A stretch of 62,559 nt of DNA from Bacteroidales bacterium. Its GTDB lineage: Bacteria; Bacteroidota; Bacteroidia; Bacteroidales; F082. Both the position numbers and the translations under genes were made by a program. Below, piece by piece: positions 18,214 through 26,013 of the stretch (position 1 is its first letter; the number at the start of each line of letters is the position of its first letter). The notes beneath the pieces were generated by a model that was not told the origin of the DNA, ran no database searches, and was given only the letters and a program-made list of their open reading frames with translations. Location of the stretch: the NCBI GenBank assembly GCA_017553625.1, contig JAFZKP010000043.1, positions 1 to 62,559 on the forward strand, written 5' to 3'.

Positions 18214-18990
18214 TTAAACGAGGAACCTCTCCGTCTCCCGCATAAATCCCGCCGGGTCGTCGACATGAATCCAGTGTCCTGATTTCGGAAGTGTAACAAG
18301 CTGATAATCTGTGAATTGCAGCTTGATTTGTTCAACATCCTTTTCCAAGATGTAATCCGACTGCCCGCCTCTGATAAACAACGCCGGTCCTTCATAAACC
18401 CCTTTGTTTTCAAGACCTTTGCCAATCTCCCCGATGTTTTTGTAAATAGATTTGAGATAAGGCTTCCACCTGAATCCGTGCTCATGGCTGTACGACAGGT
18501 TTTTCATCAGAAAAAGCAGGACACGTTTCTCGAAATTGTATTTTGCAAGCTGTTCCTCCACGTCGCTGCGGCGTTTCACGTGCTTCAAATCGACTTTTCC
18601 CATGGCATCGATGAAACCAACATGCTCCAGAGGATGGTCGAACTTCTTCGGACTGATGTCAAGAACCTCCAGACGCTCAACGAGTTGCGGGTTTTCAAAG
18701 GCGAGCATCATGGCGATTTTGCCGCCCATGCTGTGCCCGATGACGTAACATCTCGTAATATGCTCATAATCAAGCACTTTCTTCACGTCACGCGCCATCA
18801 CCTTGTAGTTGAATGCCTCATAACGCGGCGACTGCCCGTGGTTGCGCATGTCGGGAACAATCACATAAAAACCCAGCTCCGCAAAGCGTTTCCCGAAATA
18901 ATCCCAGTTGTCGGAAAGACCCAGCACGCCGTGAAGCACCACAATTGGCTTGTTCTTCGGGTCACCGTATTTTCTATAAAAAAGCAACAT
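18214..18990 (-). CDS. Alpha/beta hydrolase (YbfF-like esterase family)
   Basis: 258 residues, cytoplasmic, no signal. The alpha/beta-hydrolase fold is shown by the oxyanion motif VVLHGVLG (18-25), the nucleophile elbow GHSMGG with Ser87, and the catalytic His239 in SGHWIHVDDP; the acid residue is likely Asp in GGQSDY. The substrate is unknown; close builds are short-chain acyl or acyl-CoA esterases. Its ATG shares one base with the stop of dtd (TAATG), so the two genes form a coupled pair. Confidence 0.88.
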   Translation of the reverse strand: MLLFYRKYGDPKNKPIVVLHGVLGLSDNWDYFGKRFAELGFYVIVPDMRNHGQSPRYEAFNYKVMARDVKKVLDYEHITRCYVIGHSMGGKIAMMLAFENPQLVERLEVLDISPKKFDHPLEHVGFIDAMGKVDLKHVKRRSDVEEQLAKYNFEKRVLLFLMKNLSYSHEHGFRWKPYLKSIYKNIGEIGKGLENKGVYEGPALFIRGGQSDYILEKDVEQIKLQFTDYQLVTLPKSGHWIHVDDPAGFMRETERFLV

Positions 18991-19442
18991 TATTCTTTGT
19001 TTTTTGTATCCATCATTATCGTCACTGGCCCGTCGTTGACGAGCTCGACCTGCATGTCGGCGCCGAACTCACCGCATTCCACCTTGCGCCCTGAAATCTC
19101 CGCTAACCTCTTTAGGAACATCTCATAAAGCGGTATCGCCTTCTCGGGACGCGCCGCGCGGATGAAACTCGGGCGGTTGCCTTTTTTCGTCATCGCGTGA
19201 AGCGTGAACTGGCTCACCACTAAGAAATCGCCCCCAACCTGGTTGATGTCGAGATTCATCGCGTTGTCATCATCGGCGAAGATGCGCAGCTTCGTCAGTT
19301 TCTGGCAAAGATATTCCACATCTTCTTGACTGTCAGCGTCTTCAATGCCAAGAAGCACCATCATGCCCTTCCCTATCTTCGATTTCAAAACGCCGCCGAT
19401 GGTGACGGAGGCACGCGAAACACGTTGTGCTACAATTCTCAT
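18990..19442 (-). CDS. dtd: D-aminoacyl-tRNA deacylase
   Basis: 150 residues. Hydrolyses D-amino acids (and glycine from tRNA-Ala) off tRNAs, a proofreading step. The two hallmark motifs are intact: SQFTL (77-81) and NDGPVT (136-141, the NxGPVT motif), and the start MRIVAQRVSRASV is the usual family N-terminus. First gene of a two-gene unit with the hydrolase; the promoter box is at 19539-19546, and a palindromic repeat (19509-19528) lies in the leader. Confidence 0.95.
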   Translation of the reverse strand: MRIVAQRVSRASVTIGGVLKSKIGKGMMVLLGIEDADSQEDVEYLCQKLTKLRIFADDDNAMNLDINQVGGDFLVVSQFTLHAMTKKGNRPSFIRAARPEKAIPLYEMFLKRLAEISGRKVECGEFGADMQVELVNDGPVTIMMDTKNKE

Positions 19443-19508
19443 TTCATTTTTCTTTAGCAGATTCCCTTCAATTATCCAGTGTACAGGTGCGATTCATCGC
19501 ATCTCATG

Positions 19509-19528
19509 AGACGTGATGAATCACGTCT
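19509..19528. repeat. Palindromic repeat in the dtd leader
   Basis: AGACGTGA-TGAA-TCACGTCT, a member of the GAGACG...CGTCTC family, located between the promoter and start codon of dtd; a hairpin there could affect translation. Confidence 0.75.
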
Positions 19529-19538
19529 TTACAATTGG

Positions 19539-19546
19539 CAAAAATA
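19539..19546 (-). promoter_or_regulatory. TATTTTTG -7 box of the dtd operon
   Basis: Minus-strand TATTTTTG; leader about 90 bases to 19442. Confidence 0.55.
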
Positions 19547-19591
19547 TGAAATATTATCAATAAAAAGGATTCTCCGCATCAAAAAAATATG

Positions 19592-19599
19592 TAATTTTG
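19592..19599 (+). promoter_or_regulatory. TAATTTTG -7 box of rbfA
   Basis: TAATTTTG ends 8 bases before the ATG at 19608. Transcription would begin at or just before the start codon, giving a nearly leaderless mRNA. Confidence 0.6.
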
Positions 19600-19607
19600 C
19601 GCTCATT

Positions 19608-19949
19608 ATGGAAACTAAAAGACAACAAAAAATTTCGAAGCTGATTCAGAAGGAACTCAGCGAGATATTTCAGCGCGAGATAAAGACGCAGGGCGGCATC
19701 ATGATTACCGTGACAAAAGTCAACGTGACCAGCGACATGTCGTACGCCCGCGTGTATCTCAGCGTTTTCGGTCCCGACCGCGAGGCGAAGACCAACGTGG
19801 TGAAAGAAGTGAATGAGATGGGCAGAAACATCCGTCGTATGCTCGGCGAGCGCATCAGATTCCAGATCAGAGTGATTCCGGAACTGCAGTTCTTCGAGGA
19901 TGATTCCTTGGATTATATAGAAAACATTGACAATCTGCTCAAGTCTTGA
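19608..19949 (+). CDS. rbfA: Ribosome-binding factor A
   Basis: 113 residues starting METKRQQKISKLIQ. RbfA binds the 30S subunit and helps mature the 5' end of 16S rRNA. Family features: the N-terminal SKLIQKELSEIFQRE helix, VTSDMSYARVYLSV strand and helix, and the C-terminal RFQIRVIPELQFFEDDSLDY. I chose the ATG at 19608 rather than the in-frame upstream codons because homologues begin here and the promoter box ends at 19599. Its TGA overlaps the TTG start of the next gene. Confidence 0.93.
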   Translation: METKRQQKISKLIQKELSEIFQREIKTQGGIMITVTKVNVTSDMSYARVYLSVFGPDREAKTNVVKEVNEMGRNIRRMLGERIRFQIRVIPELQFFEDDSLDYIENIDNLLKS

Positions 19950-21196
19950 AGCTGCCGTTATTTATAGCGCAACGTTATCTTCTCGCCAAGAAGAGCCACA
20001 ACCTCATCAACATCGTCACATGGATTTCGATTGTCAGCGTGGGAGTTGCGGCTTTCGCCATGATTTTCGTGCTCTCCGTATTCAACGGCTTCAACGTTGT
20101 GATTAGCGACAACATTCACAAGATGTCGGCTGATCTGCAAATCACGTCGGTTAATGGCAAGACATTGAATGTCAACGATTTCCCTTTTGGAAAAATCAAA
20201 GAGATAAAAGATGTGGAGTTGGTTTTGCCTACCATCACCGAGGACGCGCTTTTCAGGAACAAGGACAAACAGCAGATCGGGCAGATAAAAGGCGTGCCGC
20301 CGGAGTTTTTCCAGGTGGAGAGAATAGGCAACACCATAGTGTCGGAAGGACGCGTTTACGGGATGGATTCTCACACCAACATCGCCATTCCGGGCGTGGG
20401 CATGGCGTATTTTCTGGGCATCAACCCCAACGACCCGCTGTCACTGTTACAGGTCTACGTGCCACGTCGCGGCAACGCATCGTCGTTCAGCCTTGAAAAC
20501 AGCTTCAGCAACGGTCAGCTCCTTGTCAAAAAGGTGTTTTCCACAAACCAGGACATCGACGAGAAAATAGTCTTGGCACCATACGAATGGCTGTCGGAAC
20601 TCATTGGTTACGAAGGGATTGCATCGGATGTTGAGATATTCGTCAAACAGGATTACCGTAGAGACGCGATTAATCGCGTCTCTACACGAGACATTAAAAA
20701 TGTAAAAAAACAAATTAAGGCGATCCTCGGTCCCGATTACAACGTCTTTGACCAATATGAACAGCAGTCGACGCTTTACAAGATGATGAAATCCGAGAAA
20801 CTCGCCGTGTATCTTATCCTTGTGTTCATTTTGGTGATGGCGACGTTCAACGTCATCGGCTCGCTGTCGATGCTCATCATCGAGAAAAAGAAGGACACCT
20901 CCACGATTCGTGCCATGGGAGGCGACAACTCATTGATACGCAGCATCTTCATGAACGAAGGCACCATCATCGCGGTGGTCGGCGGCATCATCGGGCTGGT
21001 ATTAGGCATCGTAGCGGTGCTCTTGCAGCAATATGTCGGCATCATCCGCCTCGGCGACGGCACCGGCAGCTATATCGTTGAGTATTATCCAGTTGCGTTG
21101 CAGTTCAAAGACGTCTTGGTGGTGCTTGCCACGATAACGGTCATCGGCGGAATCGCTGCTTACACCACAGTGAGGGTTTCGATGAAGAACTACTGA
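19946..21196 (+). CDS. LolC/LolE-type lipoprotein-releasing ABC transporter permease
   Basis: 416 residues, TTG start overlapping the rbfA stop (TTGA), so it is translationally coupled. MacB/FtsX build: N-terminal LFIAQRYLLAKKSHNLINIVTW and TM1 (about 21-50), a large periplasmic domain, then three TM helices in the C-terminal FtsX domain (AVYLILVFILVMATFNVIGSL onward). Members extract lipoproteins from the inner membrane for transfer to the outer membrane, working with a LolD-type ATPase that is not adjacent here. Residues 238-247 (RRDAINRVST) are encoded by a perfect 28-base palindromic repeat inserted in frame in the periplasmic domain. Confidence 0.88.
   Translation: MKLPLFIAQRYLLAKKSHNLINIVTWISIVSVGVAAFAMIFVLSVFNGFNVVISDNIHKMSADLQITSVNGKTLNVNDFPFGKIKEIKDVELVLPTITEDALFRNKDKQQIGQIKGVPPEFFQVERIGNTIVSEGRVYGMDSHTNIAIPGVGMAYFLGINPNDPLSLLQVYVPRRGNASSFSLENSFSNGQLLVKKVFSTNQDIDEKIVLAPYEWLSELIGYEGIASDVEIFVKQDYRRDAINRVSTRDIKNVKKQIKAILGPDYNVFDQYEQQSTLYKMMKSEKLAVYLILVFILVMATFNVIGSLSMLIIEKKKDTSTIRAMGGDNSLIRSIFMNEGTIIAVVGGIIGLVLGIVAVLLQQYVGIIRLGDGTGSYIVEYYPVALQFKDVLVVLATITVIGGIAAYTTVRVSMKNY
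20658..20685. repeat. Perfect palindrome inserted in the LolC/E-like gene
   Basis: A 28-base perfect palindrome with arms GTAGAGACGCGATT; in this frame it reads RRDAINRVST. It leaves the reading frame open on both sides. Confidence 0.9.
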
Positions 21197-21236
21197 TTTT
21201 TTTATCAAAATCGGCTTCATGTATTAAAATTTCCAT

Positions 21237-21244
21237 TATTTTTG
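21237..21244 (+). promoter_or_regulatory. TATTTTTG -7 box of the DUF5618 gene
   Basis: TATTTTTG with a leader of about 25 bases to the ATG at 21276. Confidence 0.6.
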
Positions 21245-21275
21245 CATTGAAAAATTTATTAAACTTTTTAAATAT

Positions 21276-21665
21276 ATGGAAAAACAAAATCCAATTGAAG
21301 AAGCCGAACGTTACGTGGACAATGCAAAGTTAACACTAAAAACGAACGGAGAGCTTGACACCGAGACCAGACTTTACGGTGACAAGAAGTATGTACGTGC
21401 AGCAGGTCATTATCTCTGGAATGCTGTTCTCATCGCTCTTGACGCAGTTTTTGAAGTTAAGACCAAAACGAGACCGCACCCTGACATCAAAGATTACAAA
21501 GAAGCAATCGCAAAACGCGACAAAAAGTTGTTGCAGTTTGTGAATGCAGGCTACGACACAATGCATATCACAATGGGTTACGATGGGAACCAAAGCAAGA
21601 ACGTTTGCGATGAAGGCGTTCGCCTTGCCAACAGCATCATAAAACGTTGTTCGGCAATGATGTAA
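21276..21665 (+). CDS. DUF5618 family protein
   Basis: 129 residues, cytoplasmic, helical. Segments such as PIEEAERYVDNAK, YVRAAGHYLWNAVLIALDAV, RPHPDIKDYKEAIAKRDKK and GYDTMHITMGYDGN match what I remember of DUF5618, a small Bacteroidota family with a HEPN-like helical appearance and unknown role. Single gene with its own promoter; a palindromic repeat directly downstream (21671-21702) may end the transcript. Confidence 0.75.
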   Translation: MEKQNPIEEAERYVDNAKLTLKTNGELDTETRLYGDKKYVRAAGHYLWNAVLIALDAVFEVKTKTRPHPDIKDYKEAIAKRDKKLLQFVNAGYDTMHITMGYDGNQSKNVCDEGVRLANSIIKRCSAMM

Positions 21666-21670
21666 AACAT

Positions 21671-21702
21671 CTGTAGAGACGCGCCATGGCACGTCTCTAC
21701 AG
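21671..21702. repeat. Palindromic repeat between convergent genes
   Basis: Arms CTGTAGAGACG / CGTCTCTACAG around CGCCATGGCA. It lies 6 bases past the DUF5618 stop and 5 bases before the stop of the convergent T9SS gene, so it may work as a two-way transcript end. Confidence 0.8.
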
Positions 21703-21706
21703 GGGG

Positions 21707-23086
21707 TTATTCCTTCACGATTCTTTCGGTGTATTCCTTGCCGTCGGTTGTTTTCACCTTTAAAATATAGATGCCAGGGGTGAGGTTTGAAATGTCGATT
21801 GACGTTTCGGGAGATGTCAATACGAGGCGGCCGTCGATGGAAAGTATTTCGACGGAGCGGCAGTTCACATCGGGCGAGAACTCGATGTTAAGGGACTCGT
21901 TGGCGGGGTTCGGGTAGATAGTGAGCGGTTTGACAACCACCTCGTCAACAGCATAATGCGGATTTGGGGTTTCAGTATAAGAGAACTCCAGTTTTCTGAC
22001 ATTAAAGGATATCACAAACATATTGTCAATCATGCGCAGATGATCGTCGGTGAAAACAGAGTCAATTAGGCGGTCTCTACCATAATTCGGTATCGGATAA
22101 TTGACATAATCGTTGCCATAGTATCCCACATCTATCATACTGGAGCCATCATCCCAGCCGTTATTATCGTATGAATAGTCTTGGAACAACATGGTTGTCG
22201 GATAACCCAACTCGTTACGCTCATACAATGTCCTTTTGTAATGCGAGAACATCACACCGTTCCATAGCTTGTGCTCGGTCATTGATATTCTTCCGTTGGC
22301 GTCGCGCGTATACACGGTTTTCCTGTTGTGAACCCAACTGTTCTTGTCACTATTCCAGACTTCTTCCTCCACTTCCGCAAGCCTGCCATCGGAATATATG
22401 CGATTCGACAGTGTTTTGTTCACATAAGCTCCTATAGTATAATCGAATCTCTCCCACATTACGCTTTGAGTTCTGCCATCTGATGTGAAGTTTTCCGTAA
22501 TCCTGAACTTTTTAGCGTTTCCGTCTTTGTCCCACCGCTCAATCACCGTAACATTTTGAGTGTCGCTATATGTTGTGTTTCTCTGTTGCTGCAAATAAAC
22601 TATAGGTGACCCAACCTCAGGATAATACCAACAATAATACGAATCCTGCACAATTCGGTCTTCTTCGTCATACTCCGGAACCCATCGCGCCAGCGGTCTG
22701 TTTGACGCATCCAAAGTTGTTGTCATCACCTCAACCAGCCTGTTTTTGCCATCATACGTGTTTTGTTTGCGATGTTGAGACCAGAACCAACTCGATGGTG
22801 AATCATAGTACCACCAATCGAGTATTGTCACATTGTTCCTGTCGTCATATTGTATGTGCACGGTATCCGCCCATTGCTCACCAACAACAGTGTGCTTGTA
22901 ATAGTTTATAAGCGTGCCGTCATCACCATATTCAAAGACACCTGTTTTGACATTGTCTTCTCCATAATAGACAGTGTCGCCATAGGCCGTGATTTGTGAA
23001 GGCTGGACAACAGGTTCTGTTGGCTGTTGTGAATATGTCACAATGAATGTGAAAACCGAGATGATTGTTAATAGTAGTTTCTTCAT
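21707..23086 (-). CDS. Secreted T9SS protein with YD-like repeats
   Basis: 459 residues: signal peptide (MKKLLLTIISVFTFIVTYSQ); a body of repeated short strands of the form YDxxNxxTxxxWWYYD, KQNTYDGKNRLVEV, YDEEDRIVQDSYY, TRDANGRISMTEHK, which resemble the YD/RHS-type repeats of Bacteroidota surface proteins; and a T9SS type A domain (IYPNPANESLNI ... ERIVKE). Ligand unknown. It follows a small secreted protein gene by 12 bases and shares its promoter. Confidence 0.85.
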   Translation of the reverse strand: MKKLLLTIISVFTFIVTYSQQPTEPVVQPSQITAYGDTVYYGEDNVKTGVFEYGDDGTLINYYKHTVVGEQWADTVHIQYDDRNNVTILDWWYYDSPSSWFWSQHRKQNTYDGKNRLVEVMTTTLDASNRPLARWVPEYDEEDRIVQDSYYCWYYPEVGSPIVYLQQQRNTTYSDTQNVTVIERWDKDGNAKKFRITENFTSDGRTQSVMWERFDYTIGAYVNKTLSNRIYSDGRLAEVEEEVWNSDKNSWVHNRKTVYTRDANGRISMTEHKLWNGVMFSHYKRTLYERNELGYPTTMLFQDYSYDNNGWDDGSSMIDVGYYGNDYVNYPIPNYGRDRLIDSVFTDDHLRMIDNMFVISFNVRKLEFSYTETPNPHYAVDEVVVKPLTIYPNPANESLNIEFSPDVNCRSVEILSIDGRLVLTSPETSIDISNLTPGIYILKVKTTDGKEYTERIVKE

Positions 23087-23098
23087 GGTTTGATGTTT

Positions 23099-23416
23099 TT
23101 AGTGTGTGTAATTGCCTATATACAATGGTGATGTTTCTGCATTGTCCCAGCCGTGCTTTATTCTGCGTGCCGAGAATGTCACACCTGCAGGAATTTCAAA
23201 CCCTTTATCCAGAATTATTGTCTGTTCCGCCCAAACTGCCGTGGATGTGTTGACGGTGGCGGTATAGCCATCACCACCAAGAATAACGTTGGGATAAACC
23301 TTGCACGATTCGGCTGAGGGAGTGAAAACCAGCGGGTGATATGAATTTGACAAAGCTTGCATTGTACATAAGCTGAAAAAGCTTAAAAGAAATAATGTGA
23401 TAGTTTTTATTCTCAT
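23099..23416 (-). CDS. Small secreted protein, possible coathanger-type beta domain
   Basis: 105 residues with a signal peptide (to about ALS, residue 22-24). The mature part of about 80 residues has IILDKGFEIPAGVTFSARR, a pattern seen in the 3-coathanger stack domains usually attached to T9SS proteins. Here it stands alone without a sorting domain. Twelve bases upstream of the T9SS gene in one operon, so it may be a partner subunit; it could also be the split-off N-terminal domain of that protein. Confidence 0.7.
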   Translation of the reverse strand: MRIKTITLFLLSFFSLCTMQALSNSYHPLVFTPSAESCKVYPNVILGGDGYTATVNTSTAVWAEQTIILDKGFEIPAGVTFSARRIKHGWDNAETSPLYIGNYTH

Positions 23417-23476
23417 TTTTTTAAAATTTTGTTTATAACTTTTAGTTGTCGTCGTTTTAGGCCTTTATCGACATGA

Positions 23477-23484
23477 CAAAATTA
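23477..23484 (-). promoter_or_regulatory. TAATTTTG -7 box of the 23416-21707 operon
   Basis: Minus-strand TAATTTTG, leader about 54 bases. Confidence 0.55.
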
Positions 23485-23665
23485 TTTCAACAATTTCGGC
23501 TGAAAAAGCATTTACAAATCTAATTTATGGCGATTACAAACTTTTTTTAAGAGAATTTTTGCATCTCGTTGATTTTTATTGATTTAAAAAACAGCATTTA
23601 CAATATTATTTTTGCACCATTACAATTTTTGTTTTTATTGTGTCTTGTTTTTAAACAAATTTATC

Positions 23666-23673
23666 TATTTTTG
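23666..23673 (+). promoter_or_regulatory. TATTTTTG -7 box of the TPR-HTH regulator
   Basis: TATTTTTG with the predicted start near 23680, which excludes much longer N-termini and fits the ATG at 23694. Confidence 0.6.
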
Positions 23674-23693
23674 CACTATAAAAAAGTGTGCTC

Positions 23694-25214
23694 ATGAAAG
23701 TTTTTCGGTTGTATATCGGTTGTTTCTTTTTAACCTTATTGTTTTCCTGCAACTCATCAAATGATGAATATATTTATATGTGTAAAGTACTCCAGAATGC
23801 TGAAAGTATTTTTCAGCATCCTGATGGCGAACGCATAGGACAGTCTGAAGCCGACACTTTGGATTTTGCTCAAGAGTTGGAGAAAGCGATTGGGGGTTTT
23901 ATAAAAAATGACGATTTAGAAAAAGCCGCCCAAGCCTCATTATATTGCGGCTACGCACAAAAAGAGACTGAAGACAAGACCATGGCAATGAAATCTTTCA
24001 AAGAGGCAGAGAAATATGGTGTTATTTCAGGTGATTCACTAACAACTGCCCGCGCTCAATTCAATATCGCAAAGCTTCTTTTCTATGAATCCGATTATGC
24101 AGACGCTATAACTACAGCATGTTTATCTGATTCAAATTTCGGCAGCCACAATGATGAAAAATCCAGGGCTAACAATCTCATAGCGATTTTATATGCATCA
24201 AAAAAAGAATATGACAAAGCGGAGCATTACCTTGAAAAAAGTCTTGAATTGGCAGAAAAAGCACAATCGACAACTGCAAAAAGCAAAGTTTTAAATAACT
24301 ATTCAATATTTTACCGAGAACAAGGTGAATATAATAATGCAATTAAGTACTTGTTACAAAAAAAAGAGATTGACAATGACAGCACCCAATTACTAATGTT
24401 TAATTTGAATATTGGAAATATTTATATGTATAACGACCAATATGACTCTGCTGCTTTCTACATTCAAAAAGCTTTTGATTTGTCAAAATCCGTCAAAATA
24501 AAACCGGAAACTGAGGTTTCAATCTATTTCTCATTGTATTACATTGCCAAAAAACAAGGCAGGTATCAGGAATCTCTTGAATATCATGAAACTTATACTG
24601 TTTTGCAATACAATATTCAAAAAGAAAAAGAAAAGAAAAACCTTTACAACATAGAGAGAAGATATGATTACGAGGCTTTGCAAAACCAGATGAATCAGAA
24701 AATCATCCAGAAACAGCGCATAATATTGACAATCAGTTTCATTTTGCTTTTGGTGTCGATAGTGGTGATAGGCTTGCTGGCACGACACAAAAAGATTCTT
24801 AAAGAAGACGAAAGGATTCGCAAGGAACTTGACGAAATGAAAGAAGAACTGCAGAAATCAATAAAACCAGAGATTATCTCGGAAGAGATTTCGCGGCAAC
24901 TGCGTCTCATAATAAGCGCCAACCGTATCGCCATGCACGCCAACGACTTCAGAAAGGAATGGAGTCCACTTGTCTACAAGATAAACAACGAGAAAGACAG
25001 CATGTTTGAGGCGGCGGCGGTCGTTATCGAACGTGTTTATCCTGGTATGTTCTCCGCCATACTGAAAAAACATCCTAATTTGAACGAGACGGAATCGAAG
25101 GTGCTGTTCCTGTCTTGTGCCGACCTCACCAACGCCGAAATAGGCGATATTCTCGGGCTGACAGTACACACCGTCAACAAGAGCAAAAGCGAGATCAGAA
25201 AAAAGACGTTGTAA
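23694..25214 (+). CDS. Membrane-anchored TPR protein with C-terminal helix-turn-helix
   Basis: 506 residues (an upstream GTG at 23688 is possible). Lipoprotein-like signal (FFLTLLFSC); tetratricopeptide repeats about 50-300 (for example AEHYLEKSLELAEKA, AAFYIQKAFDL); one TM helix (IILTISFILLLVSIVVIGLLA); a coiled coil; then a LuxR/GerE-like DNA-binding end (LNETESKVLFLSCADLTNAE, IGDILGLTVHTVNKSKSEIR). This build is common in Bacteroidota and suggests a one-piece sensor in which the periplasmic TPR part signals to the DNA-binding domain. Target genes unknown; it ends 1 base from the convergent rsmA. Confidence 0.85.
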   Translation: MKVFRLYIGCFFLTLLFSCNSSNDEYIYMCKVLQNAESIFQHPDGERIGQSEADTLDFAQELEKAIGGFIKNDDLEKAAQASLYCGYAQKETEDKTMAMKSFKEAEKYGVISGDSLTTARAQFNIAKLLFYESDYADAITTACLSDSNFGSHNDEKSRANNLIAILYASKKEYDKAEHYLEKSLELAEKAQSTTAKSKVLNNYSIFYREQGEYNNAIKYLLQKKEIDNDSTQLLMFNLNIGNIYMYNDQYDSAAFYIQKAFDLSKSVKIKPETEVSIYFSLYYIAKKQGRYQESLEYHETYTVLQYNIQKEKEKKNLYNIERRYDYEALQNQMNQKIIQKQRIILTISFILLLVSIVVIGLLARHKKILKEDERIRKELDEMKEELQKSIKPEIISEEISRQLRLIISANRIAMHANDFRKEWSPLVYKINNEKDSMFEAAAVVIERVYPGMFSAILKKHPNLNETESKVLFLSCADLTNAEIGDILGLTVHTVNKSKSEIRKKTL

Positions 25215-25215
25215 A

Positions 25216-26013
25216 CTACCGCTTCGTTTCAAGCGACTTCACGAGTCCAACAAACTCCGCCACAGAAAGCTGTTCAGGTCTCTTATTGAAAACCTCATTA
25301 TCAATTATTTCCGCTGGTATCATCTGGCGCAAGGAATTGCGCAACGTTTTCCTGCGCTGGTTGAACGCCTGCTTCACCACCGCCACAAAGAGGTTTTCAT
25401 CGCATCCCAACTTCTTGACATTGTTGCGTTTGAGTCTGATAACGGCAGACTTCACCTTGGGCGGCGGGTTAAACACGTTCTCGTGCACCGTAAACAGATA
25501 CTCTATGTCGTACCACGCCTGCAGAAGCACGCTCAAGATGCCGTAGGTCTTGCTTCCGGGCTTTGCCGCTATGCGCTCCGCCACCTCTTTCTGAATCATC
25601 CCGACACATTCTGAAACGCTGTTGCGGTATTTCAGAATCTGGAAAAATATCTGCGAACTGATGTTGTACGGGAAATTGCCAATGACAGCGATACCTTGCT
25701 GCGCTCGAAATGACGTCAAATCACATTTTAGAAAATCACCAAGCGTCAAATGTCCTTCCAGTTCGGGAAAACGCTTGTTCAGAAACTCCACCGACTCCTT
25801 GTCAATCTCCACCACCTGCAGCTTTTCCAATTGGTTTTCAATGAGATACTGCGTAAGCACTCCCATTCCGGCTCCCACTTCAATCACCAAGTCGTGGTTA
25901 TCGGAAAGCGAGTCGACAATCTTACGCGCGATGTTCAAATCGACCAGAAAATGCTGTCCGAGGGCTTTTTTTGGCCTCACCAAATCGTTATTTGTGTAGT
26001 TTCCCATAGTCAT
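25216..26013 (-). CDS. rsmA: 16S rRNA (adenine1518/1519-N6)-dimethyltransferase
   Basis: 265 residues (KsgA). Dimethylates two adenines near the 3' end of 16S rRNA late in 30S assembly. Motifs: RPKKALGQHFLVD, VIEVGAGMGVLTQYL (SAM-binding), EIDKE, and the catalytic NFPYNISSQ. The start at 26013 overlaps the upstream stop as ATGA; an ATG at 26007 is also possible. Residues TSFRAQQGIA directly before IGNFPYNIS are encoded by a dispersed repeat (25690-25714) that has replaced or entered a normally variable loop. Confidence 0.95.
   Translation of the reverse strand: MTMGNYTNNDLVRPKKALGQHFLVDLNIARKIVDSLSDNHDLVIEVGAGMGVLTQYLIENQLEKLQVVEIDKESVEFLNKRFPELEGHLTLGDFLKCDLTSFRAQQGIAVIGNFPYNISSQIFFQILKYRNSVSECVGMIQKEVAERIAAKPGSKTYGILSVLLQAWYDIEYLFTVHENVFNPPPKVKSAVIRLKRNNVKKLGCDENLFVAVVKQAFNQRRKTLRNSLRQMIPAEIIDNEVFNKRPEQLSVAEFVGLVKSLETKR
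25690..25714. repeat. GTCATTCCGA-type repeat inside rsmA
   Basis: Minus-strand GTCATTTCGAGCGCAGCAAGG-like sequence (25 bases); it matches the dispersed family at 14848, 57008 and 62168 with a few changes and stays in frame just before the catalytic loop. Confidence 0.65.

Noticed and set aside
18316-19128. 270-codon plus-strand open frame opposite the hydrolase and dtd
   Set aside because: Both minus-strand genes are well-known families with intact motifs, so this frame is a shadow.
21671-21702. Palindrome as a classical Rho-independent terminator
   Set aside because: It has no T-run and belongs to a dispersed family that also sits inside genes; any terminator role would be secondary.
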